DNA of 64,000 nt from Hermetia illucens (taxonomy: Eukaryota > Arthropoda > Insecta > Diptera > Stratiomyidae): contig NC_051855.1 of assembly GCF_905115235.1 (NCBI RefSeq), positions 12,576,388 through 12,640,387 on the forward strand, read 5' to 3'. Below the pieces are notes generated by a model. The model searched no databases and was not told where the DNA came from. It saw only the letters and a program-made list of their open reading frames with translations. Position 1 is the first letter of the stretch; every line of letters begins with the position of its first letter. This document shows, in pieces, positions 21,637-33,869 of the stretch. Made by a program: the position numbers and the translations under genes.

Positions 21637-24364
21637 TTATAAGATCGAAGCGCTCAAAGGGCCCCTCTTGTACGTGTCGACAGAGCCCTTGAGTGGAGCT
21701 TCAGAATTTGTGGGCAGACCTTAATGATCAACTTAGCCAATTTCTTTTAGGGTTTGGGATAATTTTTCCTTCTAAGTCGTCTCGGGCCACTCATGATGGT
21801 CGTTCTGACCGTAGTTCTTTTCGAGTTGCTACATTACAAATTGGCGACCATGCCAGGAGAGGGTTTTGGAATAGATCTTTCCTTTCGATCGCGCCACTCA
21901 GGTCCGGCGATTTACGGCCTCAAGTTAATTTGCAATGAACCAACGAAAACGATGGTTAGACAACCATCATGAGTGTCCGGAGACGACCTGGAGGGAAGAG
22001 CTATCCCAGAAACCTTCAACTAAACAACTACCGAGGACTTCCTTCGTAAATGCAAGGACCTAGAATCTTCGTCAGTGACCTAGTAGACGATAAAACCCAA
22101 TTGACACTCATTAAATTAGGCGAAAGAGGAGAACAACTCACAGTTGAAGGACCCTTCGTCCTAAGGCAGATTTCTAATTGATACAGTTTGGACCAGATTT
22201 TTGCACAAGCATCTATTTCTTTTGACTTCTCGGTCGTCCTCCGTATACAATACAATTTTCTCTAAGAAAACAACATTACTAATGTCCTGTTGGGCTAGAA
22301 ATGTCTGGGCAATGACATAATCAATTTAAGAGTACGAAAATCGCAGCGATTGCATACTATAACATCAAGCAGACGAATGAAGTCATCTGATAGTTGTATA
22401 TGTGGCGTAGGAGCTCTCTTTATAATAGAGAAACAATCTTCCTCCTCCTTTTTTTTTACACAATTGATGTAGGGTGAATTGAGTATCTCCGTATGCCAAT
22501 AATAACTTCACATCACCCACGAAATGACATACATATATAATTTGCTGCTTTCTGGTATCTCGAAAGGATTCAACTGCATAAGTTCAACTGCAGAGAGATC
22601 ACGTTGAATCTATATAGTTTTTTTTCATAATTTTACTTCATCAGTTTGACCATGGAAAGCAAGGAAACCATGGCATTTTCATTACTTTATAGTGTTATGC
22701 ATGTAGTTTTCAAACGTATCGATTTTTTCCATGTGCAGAAAGTAGGAGATTTTAAACAGAAAAATGTATAACTCAAATCCATGTCAGGTCTTCGTTATAG
22801 AGATCTAAATTCTAAAATCAATGCAGCTTCATTATTCGATTGATTTAAAAGGACAAATAACAGAAAATCATTCGGCAAAGGAATTAAGGGAGAGGGGTCA
22901 AAATATTCTTGTTGGGTATGTTTCTATACATAGAGAGTTACTGTAATTTTTCAAAATGTATATTCTCGACTAATTTTCCCCAAAAAAATAATATTTTTTA
23001 ATTAATTAAATTGACTAGTTTCCTATGCATTTGCTTACATATATATTATAAGCTTTTGCCGCTTTTCGTTCGACTTCTCTTTATGTATTCACCGACTTGT
23101 GTGTGGGATAAAAAACTATAAAATAAGAAGTCGTCGCTGTTGAGAAGGCTCACCGTCCTTGCTATTGCACACACACTCACTCACTCAAGTCAAAAACGGG
23201 TGCATCCTTTTTTTTATATGGAAACCGAGATTTTTTATATTCATATCATAGCGCGATTAAAGCTGGTTCCTTAGCATTATCCTTCACTAGTTGGATTTCA
23301 AAGATCCCATACTTGGTGTTATGTCGTTAATTTCTTTTATTTTTACGTGAAGAGAGTAATTTTTTAATATATTTAAGCCACTTAGGTATGCAGACATATA
23401 TATGCACGTATACACGGGTATACGTATATATATATTTCGTTGTTCGGACTTTTAATCACGCGCGGGCACCCACTCACCATTCACTCTATCAATACACTGC
23501 TAATCCCGAATGTTTGCCCTACACAGCTGCTTATTTTCAACGAGCTCCAATAACTAACTGGCTGATTGCCCAAAACCGCTATATATTTTTTGTATGCCTC
23601 CTGTGCACCGGGGGAAGTTGCACACAGTCGAAGCCAGCTAGCTGTATCTCCTCCTCGTTGGAGCTAGTGGAGACGTTCTGCGACTGCGACTATCCAGGTT
23701 GTAGTATCAAATGTGAGACTAATATACTTGTACTTGCTCCGGGTGAATTTATACAACCCAACAAATTCAAGACCAGACCCAGATACATGTGTGGTGGTCG
23801 CTATATATTGGGAATTCCTCGAGCCCCATGCTAACTACCTTCTTGGTGAAGAATGGAAACCTCAAGCTCCTGAATTATATCGTTTAGCGCATGCAGAAAA
23901 TGTCGGTGAGAAAATTCACATTAAAAGCTGTTATATCCGGAATTGCACGGATACACATATGTGAATCATTCACACCTGAGAGAAAGCTCCTGAGGAATCT
24001 GAATTAATTCGAATAGTTTTCAGATTTGTAATTGGCATTGCCCTTTTAACAGGAACTCTATAAACTACAGAAAATTTGTGATTTTCCTTTTCTACAACTT
24101 TGGAAATGACTCAGTTTAATTGTATGCCAAGCAAGATTCGTTAGGACTTGTTAGATAGATAATGAAATAGGGACATAGGACGACTTTACTTTCCTCAATT
24201 GTCTAGGATACAAAAGGGGACTGCACAGGTGAGATTTCCTAAAAGTATAATTGGGGAGAAAAGTTTCTACATTTCACTATTGGCAGAAGGGAATATATAA
24301 AAGAAACAAAAATTCAAACCCTTAAAAGGTTTTCCTATGTGACGCTAATTAAGGTTTGTAACTT
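21637..24364. other. gap: AT-rich, no gene supported
   Basis: The largest open frame (23388-23834, 148 codons, plus strand) begins in a TA/GTATAC-rich stretch. It shows a Cys-rich part but no known domain. A change to slightly GC-richer DNA at 23450-23850 may mark a promoter or an exon of unknown kind. Confidence 0.4.
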
Positions 24365-24510
24365 AATAATAATTGTTGACGCAACAATCCAATTGAATCA
24401 GGGCCTTCAAGTGTGTTACCTTATAGGAGGCAGTGTGGTCAGCATTACGCTCGCCCGAGATTATTACCCTTGATTTGACTCAGGTACCCATTCACAGCTG
24501 AGTCGACTGA
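24365..24510 (-). mobile_element. tRNA-derived SINE, head-truncated copy
   Basis: Same family as the copy at 16.6-16.9 kb. The TAATAATAATT tail side and the shared core (CTCGCCCGAGATTATTACCC, then CAGCTGAGTCGACTG) are present. The tRNA-like head is missing and about 40 internal bases are lost. It abuts the LINE relic that starts at about 24511. Confidence 0.85.
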
Positions 24511-24749
24511 CAGTGTAGCGAGTGACAGACCAGTACCGCTTTATAACTCGCAGCGACACAATCCCAGCCATCATCAGGGAGCGTATTCGACTTGAGGTCA
24601 TCGCGAAAACTGGTGACTAAGAGTCGATGGGGGCAGAGGCGGCGGTATCAACAACACCACGCCGCACTGCAGCACTCTTCTCCAGCGTCCAGCTGAGCTT
24701 TCCGCTGAGTTTCGGGACGAATTCCAATGAGCGTGTATAGAATTCTCGG

Positions 24750-25622
24750 ATGTCGATCCTTTGCATAGACCAGGTATTCCCAGACTCTATGCATCTCCAG
24801 CAACTCCAAGAATTCTATCTAAAATCTATGATGAGATTGCATCTCGACTATGTGCTGATATGTCGCGGCTGCAGCTGTGCTGTGGTTGCGCCTGTCAAAT
24901 TGCACGATCAGAAGATTCGCTTTCGCGTTATTAGCTTGAGTGACCTAAAAGATCCACCATGGAAAATTCGTCTGGAACGTCGACGCGACCCATTAAGCCA
25001 GGACATTGCTAGGCTGATTCAAATCAGCACTGACAATGCCAGCAGATGGGTGAGAAATAAAGTGCAAATTGTTTACAGAAACTATGCCATCCCCAGTGAA
25101 ACACCCGTAGTTGAAATTTTGGACACACTAAAGCAGAAGCTTCCTGTCCTATACAGTCGGTTACGGCGAAATTCATTCCAGATGTACCCAGAATGCAACA
25201 TATGCGAGGAACTAGCGAAGCTTTTTCAGTCTCTTAACGAATTCCAACAGAATGTCCGGACAGTACAGTTTTCGGTGACGGAAGCGAAAGAATATCGGGG
25301 TGGACTTTGGGGGTTGTCCATCCAGCATGCTGAGTGGATCACCGCCAAAGGCGTTCACCATGCCACTACGCTTGGCATGAATTTTCCGGATGTTACCGAA
25401 GAGCAAGTTCGACGAGCCACAAACAATTTGAAGAATTGCATCGGACGCAGAATTTCTGGTATAAGAAATTTACACAGTCGGTTTACACATAGCATAAATC
25501 ACGTGTTTAGTTGGCCGAAGGAATTTCCACTCTTCCTCACTTTGTTCCTAAAAAGGGCACGATGCAGGACCCCGCAGACACAAGACCGATTATTTGCTTA
25601 CCAACCCTCTACAAATTCATAA
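24750..25622 (+). pseudogene. front part of LINE polyprotein
   Basis: A frame of 290 codons without a stop. Residues 90-150 hold WVRNKVQIVYRNY and ILDTLKQKLPVLYSRLRR, an Arg/Lys-rich stretch before the RT. Residues 180-250 hold the pre-RT linker (YRGGLWGLSIQHAEWI). The segment that should carry the WKSPGPDG motif of the RT fingers is absent: the linker runs straight into HSINHVFSWPKEF, so a short in-frame deletion is likely. The last 30 or so codons are out of frame with the true RT, which continues in the overlapping frame from about 25535. Confidence 0.65.
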
Positions 25623-25999
25623 CGTTTATTATTAGTGGAAGGGTCAATGCGCACCTCGAGACCAACAACATTCTGTCCGAGGAGCAGAAAGGCTGTCGAG
25701 TTGGATCAAGGGGTTCCAAACAGCAACTCATTATTGATTCGGTAGCTGTAGGACAAGCAACTAGAGGCGATAGAAACCTCTTTAGTTGCTATATCAATTA
25801 TGCCAAGGCTTTTGACAGCGTCCCGCAAACCTGGCTAATCGATGTCCTACATCTGTATCGCATTGATCCGAAACTAATAAATTTTTGGCGACAGTCATGG
25901 AAGGGTGGTATACCACCTTATCACTGTGTTCATCTGAGGGTGCTGATACTTCAAAGCCTATCCATATACGGAGGGGCACTTTCCACAGGGATTCTTTGA
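25511..25999 (+). pseudogene. reverse transcriptase domain of the same LINE
   Basis: Shows the RT order FVPKKGTMQDPADTRPIICL, then LYKFITFIISGRVNAHL, then NILSEEQKGCRVGSRGSKQQ, then CYINYAKAFDSVPQTWL (motif A; the expected Asp of YIDY is Asn here). The catalytic YxDD lies in another frame near 26115 as MYxDDIKLYAG. The motif A change and the broken frame mean that this copy is inactive. Confidence 0.8.
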
Positions 26000-26654
26000 G
26001 TTCCGTTTGATTTTGCATAGCACTGAACCCCCTTTCATGGCTACTGAATGATGCTAGAGGGCATGGTTTTGCAATCTGGCCTACGTGCTAAGTGCGAGCT
26101 GACATACTTGATGTACTAAGATGACATCAAGCTATATGCTGGTACTAACAGCCACATCAGAAGTCTGTTGCGAATAGTAGAAATCCTCAGCCATGATATT
26201 CGGATTGAACTTGGATTAGATAAGTGCCGAATCCACGCGATCCGCAAAGGTTGCCAAGAGCCGCATGCAGGAAATAGCATTGGTGACCTCCACATCCAAG
26301 CTATGACCGAGACAGAGTTCTGCAAATAGCTAGCAATTCTGCAAGGAATCCATGCTCGAGTTGATAATCTGGAGGATGCTCTGTTTCCGAATTCATGTGA
26401 CGTGTGAAGCTGGTACTGAAATCACATCTCTCGGGGAAGAACAAAATGAGCGCATTGAATGTATTCGTTATCCCTTCACTAGCTTATACATTGTCTGGCA
26501 CAAACCATGCAGAAGTACACCATTCTACATACTCGATGTTTGAGGAAGTTCTCGACGGATTCTCCCATTGACCTACCACCGACCATCACCGCCATTTAAA
26601 TAGGTAGATCGTCCGAGACTAAATGCTTGGTACTTAGTGCTAGTATTAGGTAAA

Positions 26655-26870
26655 ATCCAAATCCAACAACCCATATTGGATCAGGAGCATTGCAATGTGT
26701 TAGAGTACTTCATCCAAGGCCTTAACAGTGCACTACACTACACTGTAAGAGCCAATGTAGCCAGCATTGGGCATTACCCTGATTTGACTCAGATACTCAT
26801 TCACAGCTGAGACGACTGGTATCCGACGTCAAATCACGATACAGATCTCACTGCCACCAGTAACCACCAG
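26655..26870 (-). mobile_element. tRNA-derived SINE, head-truncated copy
   Basis: Third member of the family. The core GGATCA through CAGCTGAG is followed by GACTGGTATCCGACGTCAAA. It lacks the tRNA head and has a degenerate tail. Lies directly behind the LINE relic at 24.5-26.6 kb, so SINE copies flank that LINE on both sides. Confidence 0.85.
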
Positions 26871-27680
26871 TTCGCATGTATGAGGAGCCTCTAAAACCTA
26901 CGCAAAATGATGCCAGTAGAATAAATTGAGTGTGACTGACAGACATTAAATCGATTTTAATAAGGTTTTGTTTCATGCAAAGAATTTCAAGTGAAAATTA
27001 TTCAAACGAAATTCTTCTTCCTGGAAGTTTCACCATTTCGTCCTGACCACGATATCTACACAAAACAATCTATTTTTAAGAATCCATTCAGCTTTCCTTG
27101 TAATTCTAAGTTGCTTCCTTTCAGTCCCTGCGAGCATGAACATTAGCTTTCATCACTCTCCCATTTTGTGATAGTTTTTCATTCATAAAAGTGTCCGTTT
27201 TCCAGGACGAAAAGTTATACAGACAAAATTATAAATCTTCCAGTTTTTGAAATTTGCGGAAAAACGAAATTGACCGTAAATCCAAACCGTACTTGCACCA
27301 AACTATCTATCTAAGTAGCGAAGACGCAATAGGCGAGATCCCGACTATGAACATTTGCCTCAAACTTTTATATTAATCTCAAGAGGGCGCGAATTACGGA
27401 TTAAAATATCTATCGCTCCGACGTCGGAAAAGATGAATATTATTTTATAAAATATTCCTGGTTCGCATTTTCTTGATTTGGTGGTGGGCGCGCACACAAC
27501 TTATTCATTACTCCAAGGCAAAGTTCCCCTAAACACAGTAACCCTTATTTATCAAATACCCAATCCGGATGTAGTACTAGGATAAGAAATGGTTTCTATC
27601 TAAATTTGTAGCGGGAATTTCAAGCAAATACAATTGGGATTAGCGAAATAATTTTAATAATTTTTCAGGAAATCGTCTAT
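26871..27680. other. gap: nothing recognised
   Basis: AT-rich sequence without a supported gene or repeat. Confidence 0.45.
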
Positions 27681-27689
27681 AACAGATGG

Positions 27690-28400
27690 ACGGTTGGACA
27701 AGTAGTCAGGCACTGTCTCTATTCACTTCTTCACTGAAACGCACGACAGACAGGTCGACCTGACACCAAGAAAGATGTCTTCTGGCAGCTTCTCGATGCA
27801 AGGACCTACTACATGCCTGCTGATGATTATATCGTCATGAAAAGCCTGAAAAGGCACCGGTGCCACGGAGGGAGAAGGGTTCCGAACACGCAATGAGTGT
27901 GGTGTGCGTATAGGCGATTTTGCGGACACCTATGACGTTGTACTTGTCAATGCATGGTTCATCAAACGATTATCTCATCAAGATACCCACATTTTATAGT
28001 GGAAACAGTAAAACTCATATCAACTATTTTCCCATATGACGCCGACATTTTACCACAGTCACTGACCACAAAGCCGTTCCCTATGAGACCATCCACCACA
28101 ACATCGACCGGTGATTGTCGTTTTGAAAATCAAGCCACCGCTAAAACAGGGTGAGAAACGCACTGGCCCGCCTCGAATTAAATGATAGAGATTTCGTGAG
28201 AAGACAGAAAGATTACGATTACCCTCCGGGTCATCAAGCCAGGTAAGCGGTTCATCAACCAAGATACTTGGCTTTGGAATGAAGATGCTGAAATGAGGGG
28301 ACGTGGAAAGAAACGCCTCTACCGCAAGTTTCTATTCGATAAACCACTGGGCAATTGACAAATTTATAAGAATGCCAACCGGGAAGCACAGTTACCCAGT
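27690..28400 (+). mobile_element. RTE-like LINE relic: end of endonuclease domain and linker
   Basis: In shifted frames it reads ARTYYMPADDYIV, then CHGG and TQ, then a decayed SHLITFYSG-like block, then VPYETI-like and an ETxHxPA-like end, followed by QDTWLWNEDAEMRGRGKKRL. This is the usual ending of the endonuclease and the linker of the LINE type often seen next to 'craniofacial development protein 2-like' models. Heavily decayed. Confidence 0.6.
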
Positions 28401-28479
28401 GCTAGCGGTTAAATTTAGCCATTTCACTTACTGAAGTGGTTGACAGAAACTCTCGATGTGCGCCACCCCCGCTGCTATT

Positions 28480-30777
28480 TCTGTACATGGAACGTCGCGA
28501 AGGTGAAAATCAGTAGGTTTGTCGAAGCTCTTTGAACAGGTGGGGCCACGCTGGAATGCACTTCTTGGGGTGATGGCGCTGCAGCTGAAACTGTCGTAAA
28601 TTCAGTTCTGAACCTGATAATGACGGCCTGCGAAGTTTACTTGCCCAGGCGGGTGTCGAGACGTGGCAAGCGTTATATGTATTGATGGACAGCGGAAATT
28701 GAAGAGCTCCGGAAGGAGTATGAAAAATTCCACCACTTTACGTAACGTTCAAACGACCGGGAGGAGGTAACTACCATAATCACAGAGTACAGATCAGACA
28801 AAAGGAGCCTCCCCAGCAAAATAAACTGGAGCAAAGTTCTCTGCTGGCAGGACGAGGTGAATCGAAACTCGGCATCAAACTGGTAACTCGAAAAATCGAG
28901 GCGTTACAAAAACCCTGTTCACTTAAGGCCGGACAGATGGACCGTATTGTACGGGCACTATTCCCTGCGAACCCCGTACGGGATTATGACGGCAGGATAG
29001 AGAATGCTGAGGACTACCCACTTTTCTCTAAAAAAGAGTTGGAAGGGACAGTCCTCTCTATGAAAAACAAGAAATCGCCAGGACCCAATGGTATCCCGTC
29101 AGAGGAACACAAACTGGTGCTGCCACATCAGCCAGACCTACTGCTCGGCACATTCAACGCTTGCCTGAAGGAGGACATTTTCCCTTCTCAGTGGAAGGTG
29201 ACGAGGTTTGCTGTGGTTACCAAAGGGAATGGTGACCCCGAGTTGCCGTCTTCATACCAACCTCATCAGAAGTAGACTCCTTGAAACGATCCGTACTGTC
29301 GGAGACTTATCCCCACGACAATTCTGGTTTAGAGCCGGGAGATCCACAGTTGATGCTGTCATACAAGTTATGGATGCCGTTCGTCGAACAGAAGCACAGA
29401 AGGGTGATGCTCCTCCTAACGCTTGATGTCAGAAATGCCTCAAATTCCGTAAAAAGGAAAGACATTCTAGGCACACTGGACAATAGTTTCCACGTGCCGA
29501 ACTACATCTTATGGATATTGAGGGATTATCTGAGGAACCGCTCCCTGCTCTATGAGACGCGAGAGGGTCAGAGCAGGATAGAATTCACATCGGGAACGAT
29601 GGAAAGCTTCCTTTGATAAAATGCTTAGACTCGACATGCCAGGAGAATCGCGCCTAGTCGGTTATGCAGATGAAGTCGCGACGCTTGGTGCTTGACGCAC
29701 TGTCGAACAGGCACAAAACAGACATTGCATATTGATGCGACGGGTAAGCGGATGGATGGCTACTGATGGTTTCAACCTTGCACTGGAAAAGAAACCCGAA
29801 GTAGTCATCCTGACTAAAAGGAAAATTCCGACCCACGCCCCATATCGATCGAGTCGATAATTGAATGAAAACCAACGGTAAAGTACCCTGGATAAGCTTT
29901 TACACACAAAGATGAGTTTTTTCGAGAAAGCCAACGCAGCAGCGGACAAGGGTGGGGTGGGAATTTCGGTTTTAAGTGGGCTAATTCCAAATATTGGAGG
30001 TCCTACGTCTCCTGATGAGTTCAGTGCAGTCTATTTTGCTGTACGGTGCAGATGTATGGGCTGACGCTCTTGGTATATCAAAAGTGTCTGGCATAAGCAC
30101 AGAGACGGTGAGCTCTGCGAGTGGCATCTGCCTACCGCACTGTCTCTCAACCGACCGTGCTGGTGTTCACGGGGGTGATCCCCGTTGGCTTTCTTGCTAA
30201 GGAGCTTAAAACCATATACAAGCGCAAAGGAGGTGGATGCTTGTGAAGAACGGTTGCCGTACACTAAATGAGTGACAGCTTCCTTAGCAAAATGATATGA
30301 TAGGCAGATGGACTGCGCGACTCATTAGCAACTTAGGAGCGTGGCTGAATCGGAAACATGGTGAGACTGAGACTTCCTTACCCAGCTCCTAAGTGGGAAT
30401 GGACGTTTTCAGTTTTACCTGTGTCACACCCGTTTTTTTCTTGTTGAAGGTGAGATGCGAATCGTCGAGAGCTCTATTTAAACGCAGGGGATCTCTCTCC
30501 AGACAACATTGGCGAGGATTGCTCTCGTTGCAAAGAAGAAAGAGGTCAACCGATGAAGGGTCGGATGGCAGAGGGTTCCTTGAACGAACAGTTCCCATCC
30601 TCCTTTCCGGTTCTCGTTGGTGAAAGGAAATCTCTAATCTGAAGGCTCCACAAGGTGGACGAGCTCCGGGGCTAGCCCGAAATAATGTGACAAACAGTTT
30701 TAGGCTAGCTCTCTGACGATGGGGAGGTGTTTAGTTGGTAGTCCGATGGCGTACCGTTGCGGAAGCCCAAAAAAAAT
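28480..30777 (+). mobile_element. R1-like LINE, 5'-truncated, decayed
   Basis: ORF2 pieces run in order. The linker is followed by RALFPANPVRDYDG and MKNKKSPGPNGIPSEEHKLV (RT start). Then come ETIRTVGDLSPRQFWFRAGR, LTLDVRNASNSVKRKDILGT, RDYLRNRSLLYETREG, a decayed YADE block near 29670, and TVQSILLYGADVW-like and GVIPVGFLAKELK-like stretches. The C-terminal ISNLGAWLNRKHGE follows near 30320. The 3' region ends in an A-run at 30769-30776. Five or more frame changes or stops are present. The 3' end shares CTCTCCAGACAACATTG with the minus-strand relic at 58.5 kb. Confidence 0.85.
28937..29275 (+). pseudogene. R1-like reverse transcriptase, fingers region
   Basis: A 112-codon open piece with the SPGPNGIPSE motif and LLLGTFNACLKEDIFPSQWK, then FAVVTKGNGDPELPSSYQP. 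It is the front of the RT of the R1-like relic and continues in the frames at 29208-29426 and 29281-29616. Confidence 0.8.
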
Positions 30778-33700
30778 AGTACGGAATCAAAGGTTAATCA
30801 ACAGTCTCCCCATTTCACTAGGTGGACTCCTCGGAGTTGAATAAACCATAATCTTGAATCATCTACGGAGTTCAATACATCAATTGAACAGTACACCTGA
30901 TACGCCTCTCACGCTGGCGCTCAAGCCCCTATTTGCCTTCATTTTTCATATAATATTAGCGTAGAATGTCCATTATTTTCAGGCAAGTCCTACTTTCGAT
31001 TGAATATTGCTTTTTTTCCTACCGAACTTTCATTCAGTATCACAATTAATTACTTTTCAAGTGAAATTCAAAACAATTTTTAGGATCATTTGGTGAACGG
31101 GAACCTCATTAAGAGCTAGTCGTTATCAGCAAAATTCGAAATTCAGCTACCAAACTAAAGCTTCCTAGCAACCCTAATAGAATGGGAAAATTCAGTTCCA
31201 CAACAATAGCCTTTGAAAAGCATTTTCCATTGAACTAAGTAACTTTCTTTTCAAATAAAGATGTTATCAGCTGCCGAACAGTTGCCCAACTAACAACTTT
31301 ACTGACTTCTGTGGACAACACCATCAACGCGCGAAGCTCACCAAAGGTATTCATGAGGGTGGAGTATTCGCACATATGTAGATATGTATGTTCAAACCAA
31401 TAGTTACATCACCTTGACCTCAATCCATTATTTCAAATGTCAGTGTTTGATTCGAATTGTAGGATAGGTCCCTTCGTGTCACATATAATCCCCATACTTT
31501 AGAGCCCGCGATGGTAGTCATTCTCCCAAATCACCACCATCCCCAACCCTATTCCAAATGGTCAGGAAAGTAGAAAGTAACTTATTTTGCATGCTACTCT
31601 TTCTTCCTGTGTTGTGTATCATTTATTTTCATATTTCCCTTACTAATCCTGGGGATTGTAGGCTGGGAGTCCTTTGAATCTACTAGTGAACTCTGCTTAG
31701 GTATGGTATCGAAACCGAATAAAATCGAAGGAATGTAAATTTTGCCACGTCAAATTATTGAGCAATGCATAAGGAATGATCGTTAGAAGTGTTGTAAGGA
31801 AGAAAGGCTGAGGGGGAGGGGGTGGAGTTCGGAATTATTAAGCTGCCAACTATGGGGTCAATAGAAAAAGGAGTTCATGACTTAAAACTGGTCAATTCGA
31901 TACAAATTCAGAGATAAATGAATAATGACTTAGCGTGAGCTCGGCATGGAGGGAAGAGTACAGGCAAAGGAAGGGAGAACTTTGAAAGTATTGCGCTTGA
32001 TAGTCCTAAATATTTCTTGACATCACTTATTACTGGGGTTGATGCACAAACATGCCGTTTTCAACCCCCTGTCGATTGAGTTGGGCCGGTTTGCTCTTGT
32101 ACTCAATCTGATAAGGGCTTTTAATTTGTCATGTTTGTCCACTTGCTCCTTGCCTAATATGTTAGTTTCAGAGCAACCCTATTTTTTTCGTTCTGTGTCC
32201 CCCACGTCCTTCACTATCCCCCCCCCCCTCATTTCACTCTTACTGTTGTTAATATTACTTTTTGAATAGAATTAATGGTGTAGGCTCAATACAAGAGATT
32301 TTCTCTCATTGAAGTGAGTTTTCCGCCGTTGAGAGAAAGGTGTCCACTACCAAGCGATATCCATGGCAAGCTTTTGGGGTTGTAGAAAGGTGGGGGGGGG
32401 GAGGATTAAACGTTAGACCATAACGTGGTAATGTTGACTATTGGACTTTGTGACTATTTCATAATTTGTATATTGCAGTCGTTAGTTAACGTGGATTTTA
32501 ACTCCTTCTCGTAGGGATTTTTTTTTTGTGTTTTATAGATTTTATGTGGCAAGGACGCATGTGATTAGAAAGTATAGTTTTAAAGTAATTCAAATTTTAA
32601 TGTAAACTCCCAAGTGCTGAATTCAGTGGTATTCCAAAATGGTCAATATGAAATTATATCGGTTTCCTTTAAACGCATCAATAAATAGAGTATGAAGATA
32701 GTCCAATAGTTTTTGAAGAGAGATAAAAATGAAAAGGTTGCCATTGGATCCTTGGGGTTGACCCGTCAAAAATAGTTTTCCTGTAGGTATCTGGACAGTT
32801 AGCTGGTGTTAGTGCCACTCTTTTTGATGAATGACTAATGAAAATGTATTTTTGAAGGTTAAAAGTGCTCAGTAAACAAAATATCCCTTTCTACTAACTT
32901 CAAAGTGAATACCATGTGATACCAAATAGGCATACCCTTTAAATCTGTCAACCTAAACCTAAAAACAGTCACTCCTGGAGCTGAAATCTTCCTTTCCATT
33001 CCTCAATAATATCAACAGCAACAAATCGAATACATCATGACTGTGGTCTCACTCGATGGATGAAACCCTGCCCCCAAATCCTTGACCTTTAGTTCGCACG
33101 CCTACATACCTTTGGTCCGCGCTGATCAAGAACTGGAGACCGTGGTCTGTAACCTTAAACAGTGGGAGCTTTCTGCTTAAAATTCCTTGGAAATCTCTTT
33201 GAAAAGTTGCTGCTTTTGATATTCAAAACTTTCTCGATGGGAAGTGGGGGGCATTGAGGACTTGCAATATTAGCTCACCCCCTACTTGTACCGATAGTAG
33301 AATCATATGTACCGAAGGAATATTTTGCATGACTGCTCAATTGACCCCCTCCATTTAAGAGCCTCGGCCTCACGATGAGTACTATAGATAGTACGTGCCT
33401 CCCTTTAATGGATAGAGCATTCTGCAGGCCAGAATTTATTGCTCATGATAATAGGTTTTCCCTTCACTGAAACAATGAGTCAATTGAGGAAATATTGACC
33501 CAGGGTGGTTGTCAGTTTAAAAAATAGAAGGTTTTGGGTTGAAGTACAATAGATAAAGTAGTCATTGGAAATGCTGGCTAATATAGAGAAGTATTTGTGT
33601 GGAAAGGGTAGGCCATTGTCCATTTCTTATTAATAGCTCGATAGTGGCAAGCGACATGAGAAAGCATCAGAGGATGTACTTGAAAAAAATATAATAAAAT

Positions 33701-33869
33701 ATTTTAGTATTTTGTCTCCCCAGTACCTGTTTGTTGTATAGTTTCTCTTAAAAATACGAAATAAAAATTAGTAGAAATTTGAACATAGTGAATAGATAAA
33801 GTGTAATAAAGTGTTGTTGATTAATAACTGAAATTCTACGAAGAGCCAACCAATTTTAATAACGAAACA
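30778..33869. other. upstream region of the kinesin gene
   Basis: About 3 kb with no recognised coding or mobile sequence, apart from short C- and G-runs (32220-32230, 32391-32402). Its last hundred bases or so probably hold the kinesin 5' untranslated region. No clear TATA box or initiator could be chosen. Confidence 0.45.

Larger units (their letters stand above)
24511..26560 (+). mobile_element. non-LTR retrotransposon relic of a distinct (R2/NeSL-side) lineage
   Basis: The front region lies at 24750-25540 and RT motifs at 25511-25999. Downstream are DDIKLYAGTNSHIRSLLRIV, then GLDKCRIHAIRKGC (the post-catalytic block), and the C-terminal region to about 26560. The wording differs clearly from the R1/I-like relics and resembles the 'LPTLYK ... 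EEQKGC' class of LINEs. Clade assignment is from memory and tentative. One frame change near 25535 and several stops after 26000 are seen. Confidence 0.75.

Noticed and set aside
22028-22255. Coding-looking plus-strand stretch (IFVSDLVDDKTQLTLIKLGE)
   Set aside because: Suggestive wording, but no family could be named, no flanking motif was found, and it ends in a stop quickly.
23388-23834. 148-codon plus-strand open frame
   Set aside because: Starts in a TATA/GTATAC-rich stretch and has no recognisable domain or splice context. Kept only as part of a gap description.
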